Assembly: GCF_000381885.1 (NCBI RefSeq)
Contig: NZ_KB907210.1
Location: forward strand, 186,001-250,000
Source: Actinomadura atramentaria DSM 43919
GTDB taxonomy: Bacteria; Actinomycetota; Actinomycetes; Streptosporangiales; Streptosporangiaceae
DNA length: 64,000 bases
Reading direction: 5' to 3'
Positions within the stretch are counted from its first letter, which is position 1, and every line of letters starts with the position of its first letter. This document shows, one piece after another, positions 9,755-18,532 of the stretch. A model generated the notes under the pieces. The model worked only from the letters and a program-made list of their open reading frames with translations, did not search any database and was not told the DNA's origin. A program made the translations under genes and the position numbers.

Positions 9755-10414
9755 TCAGGGGCAGTTCGCGCCGCAGGGGTCCGCGGCCCGCGTCTCGCCG
9801 GACGGGGCGCGGGCCGGCGGGCGCGTGTCGCCCGGTTCCGCCGGGGCGCACGGCCCGCCCTCGTCCGGCGCGCACGCGTCGTCGGCGCACGGGTCGTCGG
9901 CGCACGGGCCCGGGGCCTCGCCTGGCTCGGGCGGCGCGGCGTGCGGGGTCTCGGTCGGGTCGGCGACGAGCAGCCGCCGGGGGCCGGAGCCCTGGTCCCC
10001 GAGCCGGTCGAACGGGTTGGCGAGCGCGCACTTGCTGATCGACAGGCAGCCGCAGCCGATGCAGTCGTCCAGGTCGTCGCGGAGGCCGCGGAGCTGCCGG
10101 ATGCGGGCGTCCAGGTCCGCGCGCCACAGCTCCGACAGCCGCCGCCAGTCGGCGGCGGTGGGGGTGCGGCCCTCCGGCAGCGTGTCCAGCGCGTCCCGGA
10201 TGTCGCTGAGCGGGATGCCGACCCGCTGCGAGACCTTGATGAACGCGACGCGGCGGAGCGCGTCGCGGGTGAACCGGCGCTGGTTGCCCGCCGTGCGGCG
10301 GCTGGAGATGAGCCCCTTGGACTCGTAGAAGTGGAGCGCCGAGACCGCGACGCCGCTGCGTTCGGCGAGCTGCCCGACGGTCAACTCGTGGATTCTGTGC
10401 TCCAGACGGGCCAT
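9755..10414 (-). CDS. soxR: Redox-sensitive MerR-family regulator SoxR with Cys-rich C-terminal extension
   Basis: 219 residues. The MerR winged helix is at about 8-75 ([21 protein letters not shown]), then the dimerisation helix and the [2Fe-2S] cluster loop [14 protein letters not shown] (about 120-133), with the C-x2-C-x-C-x5-C spacing of SoxR. SoxR senses redox-cycling compounds by cluster oxidation. Typical SoxR proteins are about 150 residues and end soon after the cluster. Here about 70 residues follow, rich in Pro, Ala and Asp, with six more cysteines ([29 protein letters not shown]). ATG start at 10414. It is 12 bases downstream of the sulP stop on the same strand, so it may be the last gene of that unit. 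Confidence 0.9.
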   Translation of the reverse strand: MARLEHRIHELTVGQLAERSGVAVSALHFYESKGLISSRRTAGNQRRFTRDALRRVAFIKVSQRVGIPLSDIRDALDTLPEGRTPTAADWRRLSELWRADLDARIRQLRGLRDDLDDCIGCGCLSISKCALANPFDRLGDQGSGPRRLLVADPTETPHAAPPEPGEAPGPCADDPCADDACAPDEGGPCAPAEPGDTRPPARAPSGETRAADPCGANCP

Positions 10415-10425
10415 GTCACCGCATC

Positions 10426-12123
10426 CTACGTGCGCGCGGCCGGAATCGTCCGGTCCGCCGGAGCCGGGCGGTCGGCCGCGCCGACGAGCTCCCGGGCGCG
10501 GGCGATGGCGGCGGGGGTGTCGGCGAAGACCAGCCCGTCGCGGCGCAGGTGGTCCGCGACGCCGAGGGCCGCGAGGACCTGGTCGTGGCCTGGCCTGATC
10601 CCGGAGATCATGACGACGACGCCGCGCCGCTCCAGCCGCTCGACGGCGTCCCCGAGCACTCCCGCGCCGGTCGCGTCCAGGGCGCTGATCCGGGACATCC
10701 GCAGGATGACGACCTCGACGTCGGAGATCTCCGACAGCTCCAGCAGGAACCGGTGCGCGGCGGCGAAGAACAGCGGGCCGTCGAGCCGGTAGGCGACGAT
10801 GCGGTCCGCGAGCAGGCGTTCCTCGTCGGCGTGCCCGCCGGGCGCGAGCGGCGTCCGGTCCACGCGGGCGCTGCGCGCCACGGACCGCAGCGCCAGCACG
10901 ACGGCCAGCGCGATCCCGACGGCGACGGCGGTGATCAGGTCGAACACGACCGTGACGGCGAACGTCAGGACGAGCACCGCGCCGTCGCCGCGCGTCGCGC
11001 GGGCGATGGCGCGCAGCGACCCGGCCTCGACCATGCGGACGGTCGTGGCCAGCAGCACCCCGGCCAGCGCGGCGAGCGGGATGCGCCCGACCAGTCCCCC
11101 GGCGGCGAGCACGACGACGGCCAGGACCGCCGCGTGGGTGAGCGCCGCCAGCCGGGACCGCGCCCCGGCCCGGACGTTGACGGCGGTCCGCGCGATGGCG
11201 GCGGTCGCCGGGACGCCGCCGAGCATCGGCGCGACGACGTTGGCGACGCCCTGCCCGAACAGCTCCCGGTCGGGGTCGTGCCGCTCCCCGACCGTCATCC
11301 CGTCCGCGACGGTCGCGCACAGCAGGCTCTCCAGCGCGGCCAGCGCCGCGACGGCCAGCGCGGACGGCAGCAGCGCGCCGACCGCCCCGGCGTCCAGGAA
11401 CCCGAGGGACGGCGCGGGCAGCCCGGCGGGCAGCGCGCCGATCGTGGCGACGTCCAGCCCGGCGGCCTGCGCGACGAGGGTGGCGAGCGCGACGCCCGCC
11501 AGCGAGAACGGCACGGCCGGGCGCAGCCGCGCCCCGACCAGCATCAGCGCGGCGACCGCGACGGCCATGACGGGCGCGGCGGCGGCGGGGTGCCCGGCGA
11601 AGTCCGCGACGGCCCGCGCGGCGGTCCGCCAGACCTTGTCGCCGTCCGGCGTCGGCACGCCGAGCGCGGCGGGGACCTGCTGGAGCGCGATGACGACGGC
11701 GATCCCGGCGGTGAACCCCTCTACCACCGGGACGGGCAGGAACTGCGCGAACCGCCCGATCCGCAGGACGGCCAGCGCGATGAGCACGACCCCGGCCATC
11801 AGCCCGACCATCAGCACGCCGCCCGACCCGTACTTCTGCACGATCGGCAGCAGGACGACGGTCATCGCGCCGGTCGGCCCGGACACCTGGAGGTTGCTGC
11901 CGCCGAACACCGCCGCCAGCGCCCCGGCGACGATCGCGGTGACCAGCCCGGCCTGCGCGCCGACGCCGGACGCGACGCCGAACGCCAGGGCGAGCGGCAG
12001 CGCGACGACGGCGACGATGAGCCCGGCGACCAGGTCGCGGCCGGGCGAGCGCCGCGCGGCGGTCCAGTCCGCGCGGCGCGGCAGCAGGCCGGCGCGGCCC
12101 GCCGCCCACGACGGAAGCCTCAT
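10426..12123 (-). CDS. SulP-family inorganic anion transporter with STAS domain
   Basis: 565 residues. The membrane domain runs from about residue 28 ([21 protein letters not shown], the SulP signature that carries the first helix) to about 420, with 12-14 hydrophobic helices. A cytoplasmic STAS domain follows (about 440-550, [19 protein letters not shown]). SulP proteins move sulfate, bicarbonate, chloride or other anions; the substrate here is not visible. It lies 28 bases after DUF3073 and probably shares the promoter at 12366-12392, next to an ArsR-type regulator gene. Confidence 0.9.
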   Translation of the reverse strand: MRLPSWAAGRAGLLPRRADWTAARRSPGRDLVAGLIVAVVALPLALAFGVASGVGAQAGLVTAIVAGALAAVFGGSNLQVSGPTGAMTVVLLPIVQKYGSGGVLMVGLMAGVVLIALAVLRIGRFAQFLPVPVVEGFTAGIAVVIALQQVPAALGVPTPDGDKVWRTAARAVADFAGHPAAAAPVMAVAVAALMLVGARLRPAVPFSLAGVALATLVAQAAGLDVATIGALPAGLPAPSLGFLDAGAVGALLPSALAVAALAALESLLCATVADGMTVGERHDPDRELFGQGVANVVAPMLGGVPATAAIARTAVNVRAGARSRLAALTHAAVLAVVVLAAGGLVGRIPLAALAGVLLATTVRMVEAGSLRAIARATRGDGAVLVLTFAVTVVFDLITAVAVGIALAVVLALRSVARSARVDRTPLAPGGHADEERLLADRIVAYRLDGPLFFAAAHRFLLELSEISDVEVVILRMSRISALDATGAGVLGDAVERLERRGVVVMISGIRPGHDQVLAALGVADHLRRDGLVFADTPAAIARARELVGAADRPAPADRTIPAART

Positions 12124-12151
12124 CGCGCCGCCGCCGCGCGGCCCGGGCGGG

Positions 12152-12325
12152 TCATTCGCCGCGCTCCGCGTCCCGCGCGGGCTCCCGCTCCGCGGGCTCG
12201 GGCGCGAGGGCGGGAGCCCGCCCGACGCCCAGCTCGCGGCACAGCCCGTCGAGGTCGCCCGCGCCGCGGTACTTCAGCTTCCGGGCGTCCCGCTGCTGCT
12301 TGGCCTTGGCCCGTCCCCGTCCCAC
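12152..12325 (-). CDS. DUF3073 small basic protein
   Basis: 57 residues. GTG start selected because the protein then begins VGRGRAKAKQQRDARKLKYR, exactly where the actinobacterial DUF3073 family begins (consensus MGRGRAKAKQ), with a GGAGAGG ribosome site upstream. The conserved part is the first 35 residues; the tail is variable and acidic/basic (EPAEREPARDAERGE). Function of the family is unknown. It is the first gene after the promoter at 12366-12392 and precedes sulP by 28 bases. Confidence 0.85.
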   Translation of the reverse strand: MGRGRAKAKQQRDARKLKYRGAGDLDGLCRELGVGRAPALAPEPAEREPARDAERGE

Positions 12326-12365
12326 CGCTGCCGCCTCTCCGACCGATCCGACCCGACGCTTTGCG

Positions 12366-12392
12366 ATTATAGGCAATTGAAGAAGTCTTCAA
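12366..12392 (-). promoter_or_regulatory. Consensus TATAAT promoter overlapped by a 16-bp palindrome
   Basis: On the minus strand, TTGAAG (12387-12392) and TATAAT (12366-12371) are 15 bases apart and point at DUF3073-sulP, with a predicted 5' leader of about 35 bases. The same bases hold a perfect 7-2-7 inverted repeat, TTGAAGA-AG-TCTTCAA on the plus strand (12377-12392), covering the -35 and spacer. This is where an ArsR/SmtB repressor would sit, and the gene of one lies 117 bases away. The 15-base spacing is short, which suits a regulated promoter. Confidence 0.6.
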
Positions 12393-12433
12393 GTCGTAAA
12401 CCCGGCCACGGGACCGCGGAACCGCCGCCTGGG

Positions 12434-12439
12434 TAGGCT
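12434..12439 (+). promoter_or_regulatory. -10 element TAGGCT for a leaderless transcript
   Basis: TAGGCT matches TANNNT and is followed after 7 bases by GTG (12447), the geometry of leaderless promoters seen three more times in this window (1510, 45786, 52574). It would drive the small open frame at 12447 and the ArsR-type gene. Confidence 0.5.
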
Positions 12440-12446
12440 GCACGGC

Positions 12447-12512
12447 GTGAGGAGACGGCCAGTCGAACAGAACCGCGGCCCGCGAGGGCGCGCCGCACGG
12501 GCGGGGGCGTGA
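12447..12512 (+). CDS. Possible 21-codon leaderless leader peptide
   Basis: GTG at 12447, 7 bases after TAGGCT, opens a 21-codon frame rich in Arg (starting V-R-R-R-P-V-E-Q-N-R). Its stop TGA (12510-12512) overlaps the GTG of the ArsR-type gene (12509) in the GTGA arrangement used for coupled genes here. It has no recognisable domain. Either it is a short leader peptide that couples translation of the regulator, or the promoter simply yields a 5' leader and the frame is fortuitous. Confidence 0.35.
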   Translation: MRRRPVEQNRGPRGRAARAGA

Positions 12513-12850
12513 CCGCCGTGCCCGTGCCGCTCTACCAGGCCAAGGCCGAGCTGTTCAAGACGCTCGGCCACCCCGTGCGCATCCGCGTGCTCGAACTGCT
12601 CTGCGAGGGCCCGGCGCCCGTCCGCGACCTGCTGACGGCGATCGAGATCGAGGCGTCCAGCCTCTCCCAGCAGCTCGCCGTGCTGCGCCGCGCCGGGATC
12701 GTCACGGCCCGCCGCGAGGGCGGCACGGTGATCTACGAGCTGGCGGGCGGCGACGTCTCGGAGCTGATGCGCGCCGCGCGCCGCATCCTCACCGACCTGC
12801 TGGCCGACCAGGGGCGGCTGCTGGCCGAGCTGCGCGCCGAGCCGGGCTGA
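12509..12850 (+). CDS. ArsR-family winged-helix transcriptional regulator
   Basis: 113 residues, GTG start. The winged helix spans about residues 10-90: YQAKAELFKTLGHPVRIRVLELLCEG, recognition helix ASSLSQQLAVLRRAGIV, wing RREGGTVIYELAG. No CxC metal-binding pair in the recognition helix and no cysteine except in LLCEG, so a metal sensor of the classical ArsR/SmtB type is unlikely; a redox, persulfide or anion-related signal is possible. It is divergent from DUF3073-sulP, and a palindrome overlaps that promoter, so control of sulP expression is a reasonable inference. Convergent with the Clp-type gene, with 9 bases between the stops. Confidence 0.85.
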   Translation: MTAVPVPLYQAKAELFKTLGHPVRIRVLELLCEGPAPVRDLLTAIEIEASSLSQQLAVLRRAGIVTARREGGTVIYELAGGDVSELMRAARRILTDLLADQGRLLAELRAEPG

Positions 12851-12859
12851 CCCCGCGCG

Positions 12860-15307
12860 TCAGCCGGGCCGCTCGACGCTGATCACGATCTCCGCGCCGT
12901 CGCGGTCGGCGCGCGCGGTGTCGCCCGCGCGCAGGTCCCCGGCGAGCAGCATCCGCGACAGCGGGTCCTCCAGCTCCCGCCGGACGGTCCCGCGCAGCGG
13001 GCGGGCGCCCGCCTCGGGCCGGTGGCCGCGCTCGGCGAGCAGGTCGCGGGCCGCGTCGGTGATCTCCAGCGCGACGCCCTGCCCGGCGAGGCGGCGGCGG
13101 GTGACCCCGGCGAGCAGGTCCACGACGGCGCGGAGCTGCGGCCGGTCGAGCCGGGAGAAGACGATCGTCTCGTCCACGCGGTCGAGCAGTTCGGAGCCGA
13201 GGTCGCGGACGAGCAGGTTCATCACCTCGACGCGCAGGTCCGGGGAGTCGCGGTAGTCCTCCGACAGCACCAGGTCCGCGCCGAGCGCCGTCGTCAGGAT
13301 GACGATCGTCGCCCCGAAGTCCACGGTCCGGCCCTGCCCGTCGGTGACGCGGCCCTCCTCCAGCACGCGCAGCAGCACGCCGCGCACGTCGGGATGCGCG
13401 CGCTCGACGCCGTCGAGCACCACGACGCCGTGCGGGCGGCGGCGGACCGCCTCGGTGAGCTGCCCCTGCTCCTCGAAGCCGACCGGGCCGGGCGGGCGGC
13501 CGATGAGGCGGCCCACGGTGAACGCCTCGTCGAACTCCGCGAGGTCGATGCGCGTCAGCCGGTCGGTGCCGTCGAACAGCACCTCGGCGAGCGCGCGGGA
13601 CAGTTCGGTCTTCCCGACGCCGGACGGGCCGACGAACAGGAACGCGCCGAGCGGCCGGTCCGGCTCCGCGAGCCCGGCGCGGGCGCGGCGGACGGCGGCG
13701 GCGACCGCCGCGACGGCCGCGGTCTGCCCGACGACCCGTTCGCCGATCCGCTCCTCCATCCGGATCAGCCGCTCGCGTTCTTCCTCGACGAGCCGGTCCA
13801 CCGGGACGCCCGCGACCGCCGAGACGATCTCCGCGACGTCGGCGGGCTCGACCTCCGGCAGCCGGTCCCGGTCGGCGCGCGCCCGGTCCAGCTCGGGCCG
13901 CAGCCCCTCGATCTCGGCGCGCAGCGCCTCCGCGCGGACGAAGTCCTCGTCCGCGACGGCCTGGTCCTTGTCGCGGTGCAGCGCCGCCAGCCGCCGGTCC
14001 AGCGCGCGGGCGTCGTCGCGCGGCGACAGCGCCCGCAGCCGGACGCGCGCGGCGGCGCGGTCCAGCACGTCCACGGCCTTGTCGGGCAGGAACCGGCCCG
14101 CGATGTGCCGGTCCGCGAGCCGCGCGGCGGCCTCCAGCGCGCCGTCGGAGATCCGGACCTCGTGGTGCGCCTCGTAGGCGTCGCGGAGCCCGGCGAGGAT
14201 CGCCGCGGCCGCGGCGGCGGTGGGCTCGGCGACCATGACGGCCTGGAGGCGACGGTCCAGGGTGTCGTCGGCGGCGACGACGCGGCGGTACTCCCCCGCC
14301 GTGCCCGCCGCGATGACGCGCAGTTCCCCGGCGGCCAGCGCGGGCCGCAGCAGCGCCGCGACGTCGCCGGAGCCGGTGAGGGCGCGGACGGCGTCCAGCA
14401 CCACGACCAGGCCGGGTTCGGCGCGGATCTCGTCGAGCACCCGCGCGACGCGCTCCTCGACCTCCGCGCGGTGCCCGGTGGACAGCCCCGCGACGTCCAG
14501 CGCGACGATCCGGACGTCCTTCAGCGGCTCCGGCACCGCCCCGTCCGCGACGCGCTGCGCGACGCCCTCCGCGACGGCGGTCTTGCCGACGCCCGGCTCC
14601 CCGATCAGGCACGGGTTGTTGCGCGTGCGGCGCGCCAGGATCTCGATGGTCTCCGCGATCACCTCCTCGCGCCCGACGACCGGGTCGAGGTCCCCGGCGC
14701 GCGCGGACGCCGTCAGGTCGCGGCCGCACGCGTCGAGCGCCGGGGTGCGGGACGGGCCGCGCGGCGCGCCGCCGGGCCGCGCGGGCCGGGCGACGAGCGC
14801 GTCCTGGATCTCGTTGGCGGTGACGCCCTGCGCGGTGAGCAGCCGTGCGGCCTCGGAGTCCTTGTTGGCGGCGACGCCGATCAGCAGGTGCTCGGGCCCG
14901 AGGTACCCCGCGCCGAGCGCGCGGGACACGCGCTGCGCGTCCAGCAGCGCCCGCTTCGCGCCGGGCGTCAGCGTGTCGGGGACGTCGCCGGGCTCGCCGC
15001 CCGCGGTGAGGTCCGCGATCCGGGCGAGCAGCGCGTCCGGGTCGGCTCCCGCCGCGATCAGCAGGCCGCGCGCCGGATCGGTCCCCGCCGCCGCGCCGAG
15101 CAGGTCCAGGACGTCCAGGTCCACCGCCCCGCGCGCGGCCGCGCGGCGCAGCCCGGAGCGCATCAGGTCGCGGCCGGTGCCGCTGAGGAACCGGCCGAGG
15201 CCCGCCGCCCACGCCCCGGCGGCCGTGGCGGGCGCGCCCGGCGGGCGGCCCTCGGGGATGTCGAGTCCGGGGAACGGCTCGCCGAACATCTCGTCCACGT
15301 TCTCCAC
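12860..15307 (-). CDS. ClpA/ClpC-like Hsp100 ATPase with altered Walker B motifs
   Basis: 815 residues, GTG start with GGGAGG six bases upstream. Order: N-terminal Clp_N-like region (about 35-180), AAA+ domain 1 with Walker A GEPGVGKTA (Lys242), short coiled middle domain (about 425-485), AAA+ domain 2 with Walker A GPSGVGKTE (Lys566), and a C-terminal D2-small domain ending in GARPLRG. Both Walker B motifs lack the catalytic glutamate: VVVLDAVRAL (Asp305-Ala306) and VVVLDGVERAHPDV (Asp632-Gly633), where the family has D-E. Sensor 1 of D2 reads ILTTALG instead of a T-S-N type. ATP binding without normal hydrolysis is predicted. Probably a specialised paralogue, not the housekeeping ClpC; no ClpP-binding I/L/V-G-F loop was evident. 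Confidence 0.88.
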   Translation of the reverse strand: MENVDEMFGEPFPGLDIPEGRPPGAPATAAGAWAAGLGRFLSGTGRDLMRSGLRRAAARGAVDLDVLDLLGAAAGTDPARGLLIAAGADPDALLARIADLTAGGEPGDVPDTLTPGAKRALLDAQRVSRALGAGYLGPEHLLIGVAANKDSEAARLLTAQGVTANEIQDALVARPARPGGAPRGPSRTPALDACGRDLTASARAGDLDPVVGREEVIAETIEILARRTRNNPCLIGEPGVGKTAVAEGVAQRVADGAVPEPLKDVRIVALDVAGLSTGHRAEVEERVARVLDEIRAEPGLVVVLDAVRALTGSGDVAALLRPALAAGELRVIAAGTAGEYRRVVAADDTLDRRLQAVMVAEPTAAAAAAILAGLRDAYEAHHEVRISDGALEAAARLADRHIAGRFLPDKAVDVLDRAAARVRLRALSPRDDARALDRRLAALHRDKDQAVADEDFVRAEALRAEIEGLRPELDRARADRDRLPEVEPADVAEIVSAVAGVPVDRLVEEERERLIRMEERIGERVVGQTAAVAAVAAAVRRARAGLAEPDRPLGAFLFVGPSGVGKTELSRALAEVLFDGTDRLTRIDLAEFDEAFTVGRLIGRPPGPVGFEEQGQLTEAVRRRPHGVVVLDGVERAHPDVRGVLLRVLEEGRVTDGQGRTVDFGATIVILTTALGADLVLSEDYRDSPDLRVEVMNLLVRDLGSELLDRVDETIVFSRLDRPQLRAVVDLLAGVTRRRLAGQGVALEITDAARDLLAERGHRPEAGARPLRGTVRRELEDPLSRMLLAGDLRAGDTARADRDGAEIVISVERPG

Positions 15308-15401
15308 GGCGTCCCTCCCGGTGTGCGGCCTCGCAGGGCGGTATTCACCGGATCGGGGAAGCGGTAAAACCTTTCCGGGTAAAAGGGACGGGAAATGCGG
15401 A

Positions 15402-15439
15402 ACGGGTCCGCCGTCCCCGGAAGGGGACGGCGGACCCGT
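15402..15439 (-). terminator. Perfect 17-bp stem terminator of pckG
   Basis: ACGGGTCCGCCGTCCCC pairs without mismatch with GGGGACGGCGGACCCGT across a 4-base loop, 21 bases past the pckG stop. No U tract follows on the minus strand, as in other actinomycete terminators. Confidence 0.85.
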
Positions 15440-15460
15440 CGCGGACGAGAAGCGCCCGGA

Positions 15461-17296
15461 TCACTCGCCGAGGCGGTTCACCAGCGCGTTGTACTCGTCC
15501 CACAGCTCCTTGGGCAGGTGGTCGCCGAAGGTGTTGAAGTGCTCGGGCACCAGCGCGGCCTCCTGCTTCCACACCTCGGTGTCGACGGTGAGGAGCGTGT
15601 CGAGGTCGGCCTCGTCGATGGCCAGGCCGTCGGTGTCGAGCGCGGCCTTGGTCGGCAGGTGGCCGATCGGGGACTTGACGGCGTCGGCGCGGCCGTTGAG
15701 CCGGTCCACGATCCACTTCAGGACGCGGCTGTTCTCACCGAAGCCCGGCCAGATGAACTTGCCGTCCGCGTTCTTGCGGAACCAGTTGACGTAGTAGATC
15801 CGGGGCAGCTTCTCCGGGTCCGTCGCCTTGCCGACCTTCAGCCAGTGGCCGAAGTAGTCGCCCATGTTGTAGCCGCAGAACGGCAGCATGGCGAACGGGT
15901 CGCGGCGCAGCTCGCCGACGGTGCCCTCGGCGGCGGCGGTCTTCTCCGAGGCGATGTTCGCGCCGAGGAAGACGCCCTGCTGCCAGTCGAAGGACTCCGT
16001 CACCAGCGGCACGGCGGTGGCGCGGCGGCCGCCGAACAGGATCGCCGAGATCGGCACGCCGCTGGGGTCCTCCCACTCCGGCGCGATGATCGGGCACTGC
16101 CCGGCCGGGGTGGTGAAGCGCGCGTTCGGGTGGGCGGCCGGGGCGCCGGACTCCGGCGTCCACGGGTTGCCCTTCCAGTCGGTGAGGTCGGCCGGCGGCT
16201 CCTCCGTCAGGCCCTCCCACCACACGTCGCCGTCGTCGGTGAGCGCGACGTTCGTGAAGATGCTGTTGCCCCAGAACGTCTCGACGGCGTTGGCGTTGGT
16301 CTCCGCGCCGGTGCCGGGCGCGACGCCGAAGAAGCCGTACTCGGGGTTGATCGCGTGGAGGCGGCCGTCCTCGCCGAACCGCATCCAGGCGATGTCGTCG
16401 CCGATGGTCTCGACCTTCCAGCCCGGGATGGTCGGCTCCAGCATCGCGAGGTTGGTCTTGCCGCACGCGGACGGGAACGCCGCCGCGACGTAGCGCGCCT
16501 CGCCCTCCGGCGGGGTCAGCTTGAGGATCAGCATGTGCTCGGCCAGCCAGCCCTCGTCGCGCGCCATCGTCGAGGCGATGCGCAGCGCGTAGCACTTCTT
16601 GCCGAGCAGCGCGTTGCCGCCGTACCCGGACCCGTAGGACCAGATCTCCCGCGTCTCGGGGAAGTGCGAGATGTACTTGGTGGAGTTGCACGGCCACGGG
16701 ACGTCGGCCTGGCCCGGCTCCAGCGGCGCGCCCACCGAGTGGACGGCCTTGACGAACGAGCCGCGCTCCTCGATCAGCCGCAGCGCGCCCGCACCCATCC
16801 GCGTCATGATCCGCATCGACACCACGACGTACGGCGAGTCGGTGATCTCGACGCCGAGCTGGGAGATGTTGCCGCCGAGCGGGCCCATGCAGAACGGCAC
16901 CACGTACATGGTGCGGCCCTTCATCGAACCCTTGAAGATCTCGCCGAACGTGCGGCGCATCTCCGCCGGGGCCACCCAGTTGTTCGTCGGGCCGGCGTCC
17001 TCCTCCTTCTCGGAGCAGATGAACGTGCGGTCCTCGACGCGGGCGACGTCGCTCGGGTCGGAGGCGGCGTAGAAGCTGTTCGGGCGCTTGTCGGCGTTGA
17101 GCCGTTTGAAGGTCCCCTGCTCCACGAGCAGGCTCGTCAGGCGCTCCCACTCCGCGTCGGAGCCGTCGCACCACTCGATCCGGGCGGGCTGGGTCAGCTC
17201 GGCGATCTCACGTACCCAGTCCACGAGTTCGGCGTGGCTGGTCGGGGCCTGGTCGTTGTTAGCGGAGGCGGACGACGCAGCAACCTCTTGGGACAC
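15461..17296 (-). CDS. pckG: Phosphoenolpyruvate carboxykinase (GTP)
   Basis: 611 residues. GTG at 17296 chosen for its AAGGAG ribosome site (spacing 6) and for matching the usual length of about 610; a frame extends 26 codons further upstream. GTP-type PEPCK features: the P-loop [11 protein letters not shown] with the family's reactive Cys278, the upstream [17 protein letters not shown] segment, and ILFGGRR. It converts oxaloacetate and GTP to PEP, the entry step of gluconeogenesis (or runs in reverse as an anaplerotic step). The 177-base upstream region holds a DasR-like palindrome and a Crp-like site, suggesting carbon-source control. Followed by a strong hairpin terminator. Confidence 0.96.
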   Translation of the reverse strand: MSQEVAASSASANNDQAPTSHAELVDWVREIAELTQPARIEWCDGSDAEWERLTSLLVEQGTFKRLNADKRPNSFYAASDPSDVARVEDRTFICSEKEEDAGPTNNWVAPAEMRRTFGEIFKGSMKGRTMYVVPFCMGPLGGNISQLGVEITDSPYVVVSMRIMTRMGAGALRLIEERGSFVKAVHSVGAPLEPGQADVPWPCNSTKYISHFPETREIWSYGSGYGGNALLGKKCYALRIASTMARDEGWLAEHMLILKLTPPEGEARYVAAAFPSACGKTNLAMLEPTIPGWKVETIGDDIAWMRFGEDGRLHAINPEYGFFGVAPGTGAETNANAVETFWGNSIFTNVALTDDGDVWWEGLTEEPPADLTDWKGNPWTPESGAPAAHPNARFTTPAGQCPIIAPEWEDPSGVPISAILFGGRRATAVPLVTESFDWQQGVFLGANIASEKTAAAEGTVGELRRDPFAMLPFCGYNMGDYFGHWLKVGKATDPEKLPRIYYVNWFRKNADGKFIWPGFGENSRVLKWIVDRLNGRADAVKSPIGHLPTKAALDTDGLAIDEADLDTLLTVDTEVWKQEAALVPEHFNTFGDHLPKELWDEYNALVNRLGE

Positions 17297-17360
17297 GGGC
17301 AACTCCTTCAGCTGTTCGCAGGATGTTTGCATCATGAACAAAACCGAACGTCTTTGCCAT

Positions 17361-17374
17361 TTGGTCTGGACCAA
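17361..17374. promoter_or_regulatory. DasR (dre)-like palindrome upstream of pckG
   Basis: TTGGTCTGGACCAA is a 6-2-6 inverted repeat whose core TGGTCTGGACCA differs by one base from the TGGTCTAGACCA core of DasR (GntR/HutC family) operators, which respond to N-acetylglucosamine metabolites in streptomycetes. It lies 65-78 bases before the pckG start codon, within likely promoter distance. DasR itself is not in the window. Confidence 0.5.
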
Positions 17375-17407
17375 TCACGTCCCGTTTTGGGCGTTCCCAC
17401 GCCCATT

Positions 17408-17423
17408 TGTGATCCTTATCACT
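17408..17423. promoter_or_regulatory. Crp-like site upstream of pckG
   Basis: TGTGATCCTTATCACT fits TGTGA-N6-TCACA with one mismatch. It is about 112 bases upstream of pckG. Crp/GlxR proteins of actinobacteria use this motif and commonly control central carbon genes. Confidence 0.45.
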
Positions 17424-17473
17424 GGAAAAATGCCTGATCAGGGGCCATGTCACGGTCCCGTATAGCACGGTCC

Positions 17474-18532
17474 CTAGGCGGGGTACACCTGGACCTCGGT
17501 CGCCTTCACCGCGGCCCAGACCTCGCTGCCCTCGACCAGGCCGAGGTCCGCGACGGCGGCGGCCGTCACGTCCGCCGCGACGGTCCGGCCGGGAGCCTCC
17601 AGCAGGACGCGCACCCGGTCGCCCTGCCGTTCGACCCCGCCGACCGCCGCCCGCCACAGGTTGCGGGGGCTGCCGTCCGGGCGGGTCCGGTAGAGCGCCA
17701 CCGAGGCTGGCGAGAAGGCAAGGAACACCTCACCTTCCAGTGAGCCCGCTATGCCCATCGGCGGGCCGTCCGGGAACGTGACCACCGACCCCGCCGCCGT
17801 CCCCCGGTACAGGTTCAGCCCGACGAGCCGCGCGACGTACCCGGTGCGCGGACGGCGCGCGACCTCGGCGGGCGGGCCCTCCTGGACGACCCGGCCGCCC
17901 TCCAGCACGACGAGCCGGTCCGCGAGGACCATCGCGTCGAGCGGATCGTGCGTGACGAGCACCGCCGCACCGTCGAACCCGGCCAGATGGCGGCGCAGCG
18001 CCGCGCGGATCTCCAGCCGCGTGTGGGCGTCCAGCGCCGACAGCGGCTCGTCGAGCAGCAGCAGCCGGGGCCGCACCGCCAGCGCGCGGGCCAGTGCGAC
18101 GCGCTGCGCCTGCCCGCCCGACAGCGCGCGCGGCCGCGACCCGGCGTGGTCCGCGAGCCCGACGCGCTCCAGCCAGCGCGCCGCCTCCCGCCGCGCCGCG
18201 CCGCGCCTCCCGCCCCGGCAGCGCAGCCCGAACGCGACGTTGTCCAGCGCGCTGAGGTGCGGGAACAGCAGGTAGTCCTGGAACACCATGCCGATGCCGC
18301 GCCGCTCGGCGGGCAGCGCGGCCAGGTCGGCGCCGTCCACCCGCAGGTGGCCGCCCGCCGTGGCGACGAGCCCGGCGAGGGCGCGCAGCGCGGTGGTCTT
18401 GCCCGCGCCGTTCGGGCCGAGCAGCGCGACGACCTCGCCGGGCGCGGCGCGCAGCGCGAGATCCAGGTCGAAGGCGGCGCGGCGGACGACGAGCCGCGCG
18501 TCCAGGCCCTCCGCATTCTCCGGGGCCGTCAC
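17474..18532 (-). CDS. modC: Molybdate ABC transporter ATP-binding protein
   Basis: 352 residues. ABC domain with Walker A GPNGAGKTT (about residue 40), Q-loop FQDYLLFPH, signature LSGGQAQR and Walker B LLLLDEPLSALDA, then a C-terminal TOBE/molybdate-binding domain (about 285-350) that ends VWAAVKATEVQVYPA. It powers ModB with ModA as receptor. GTG start overlaps the modB stop (GTGA), so modA-modB-modC is a tightly coupled operon. It is the last gene of the operon. Confidence 0.92.
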   Translation of the reverse strand: MTAPENAEGLDARLVVRRAAFDLDLALRAAPGEVVALLGPNGAGKTTALRALAGLVATAGGHLRVDGADLAALPAERRGIGMVFQDYLLFPHLSALDNVAFGLRCRGGRRGAARREAARWLERVGLADHAGSRPRALSGGQAQRVALARALAVRPRLLLLDEPLSALDAHTRLEIRAALRRHLAGFDGAAVLVTHDPLDAMVLADRLVVLEGGRVVQEGPPAEVARRPRTGYVARLVGLNLYRGTAAGSVVTFPDGPPMGIAGSLEGEVFLAFSPASVALYRTRPDGSPRNLWRAAVGGVERQGDRVRVLLEAPGRTVAADVTAAAVADLGLVEGSEVWAAVKATEVQVYPA

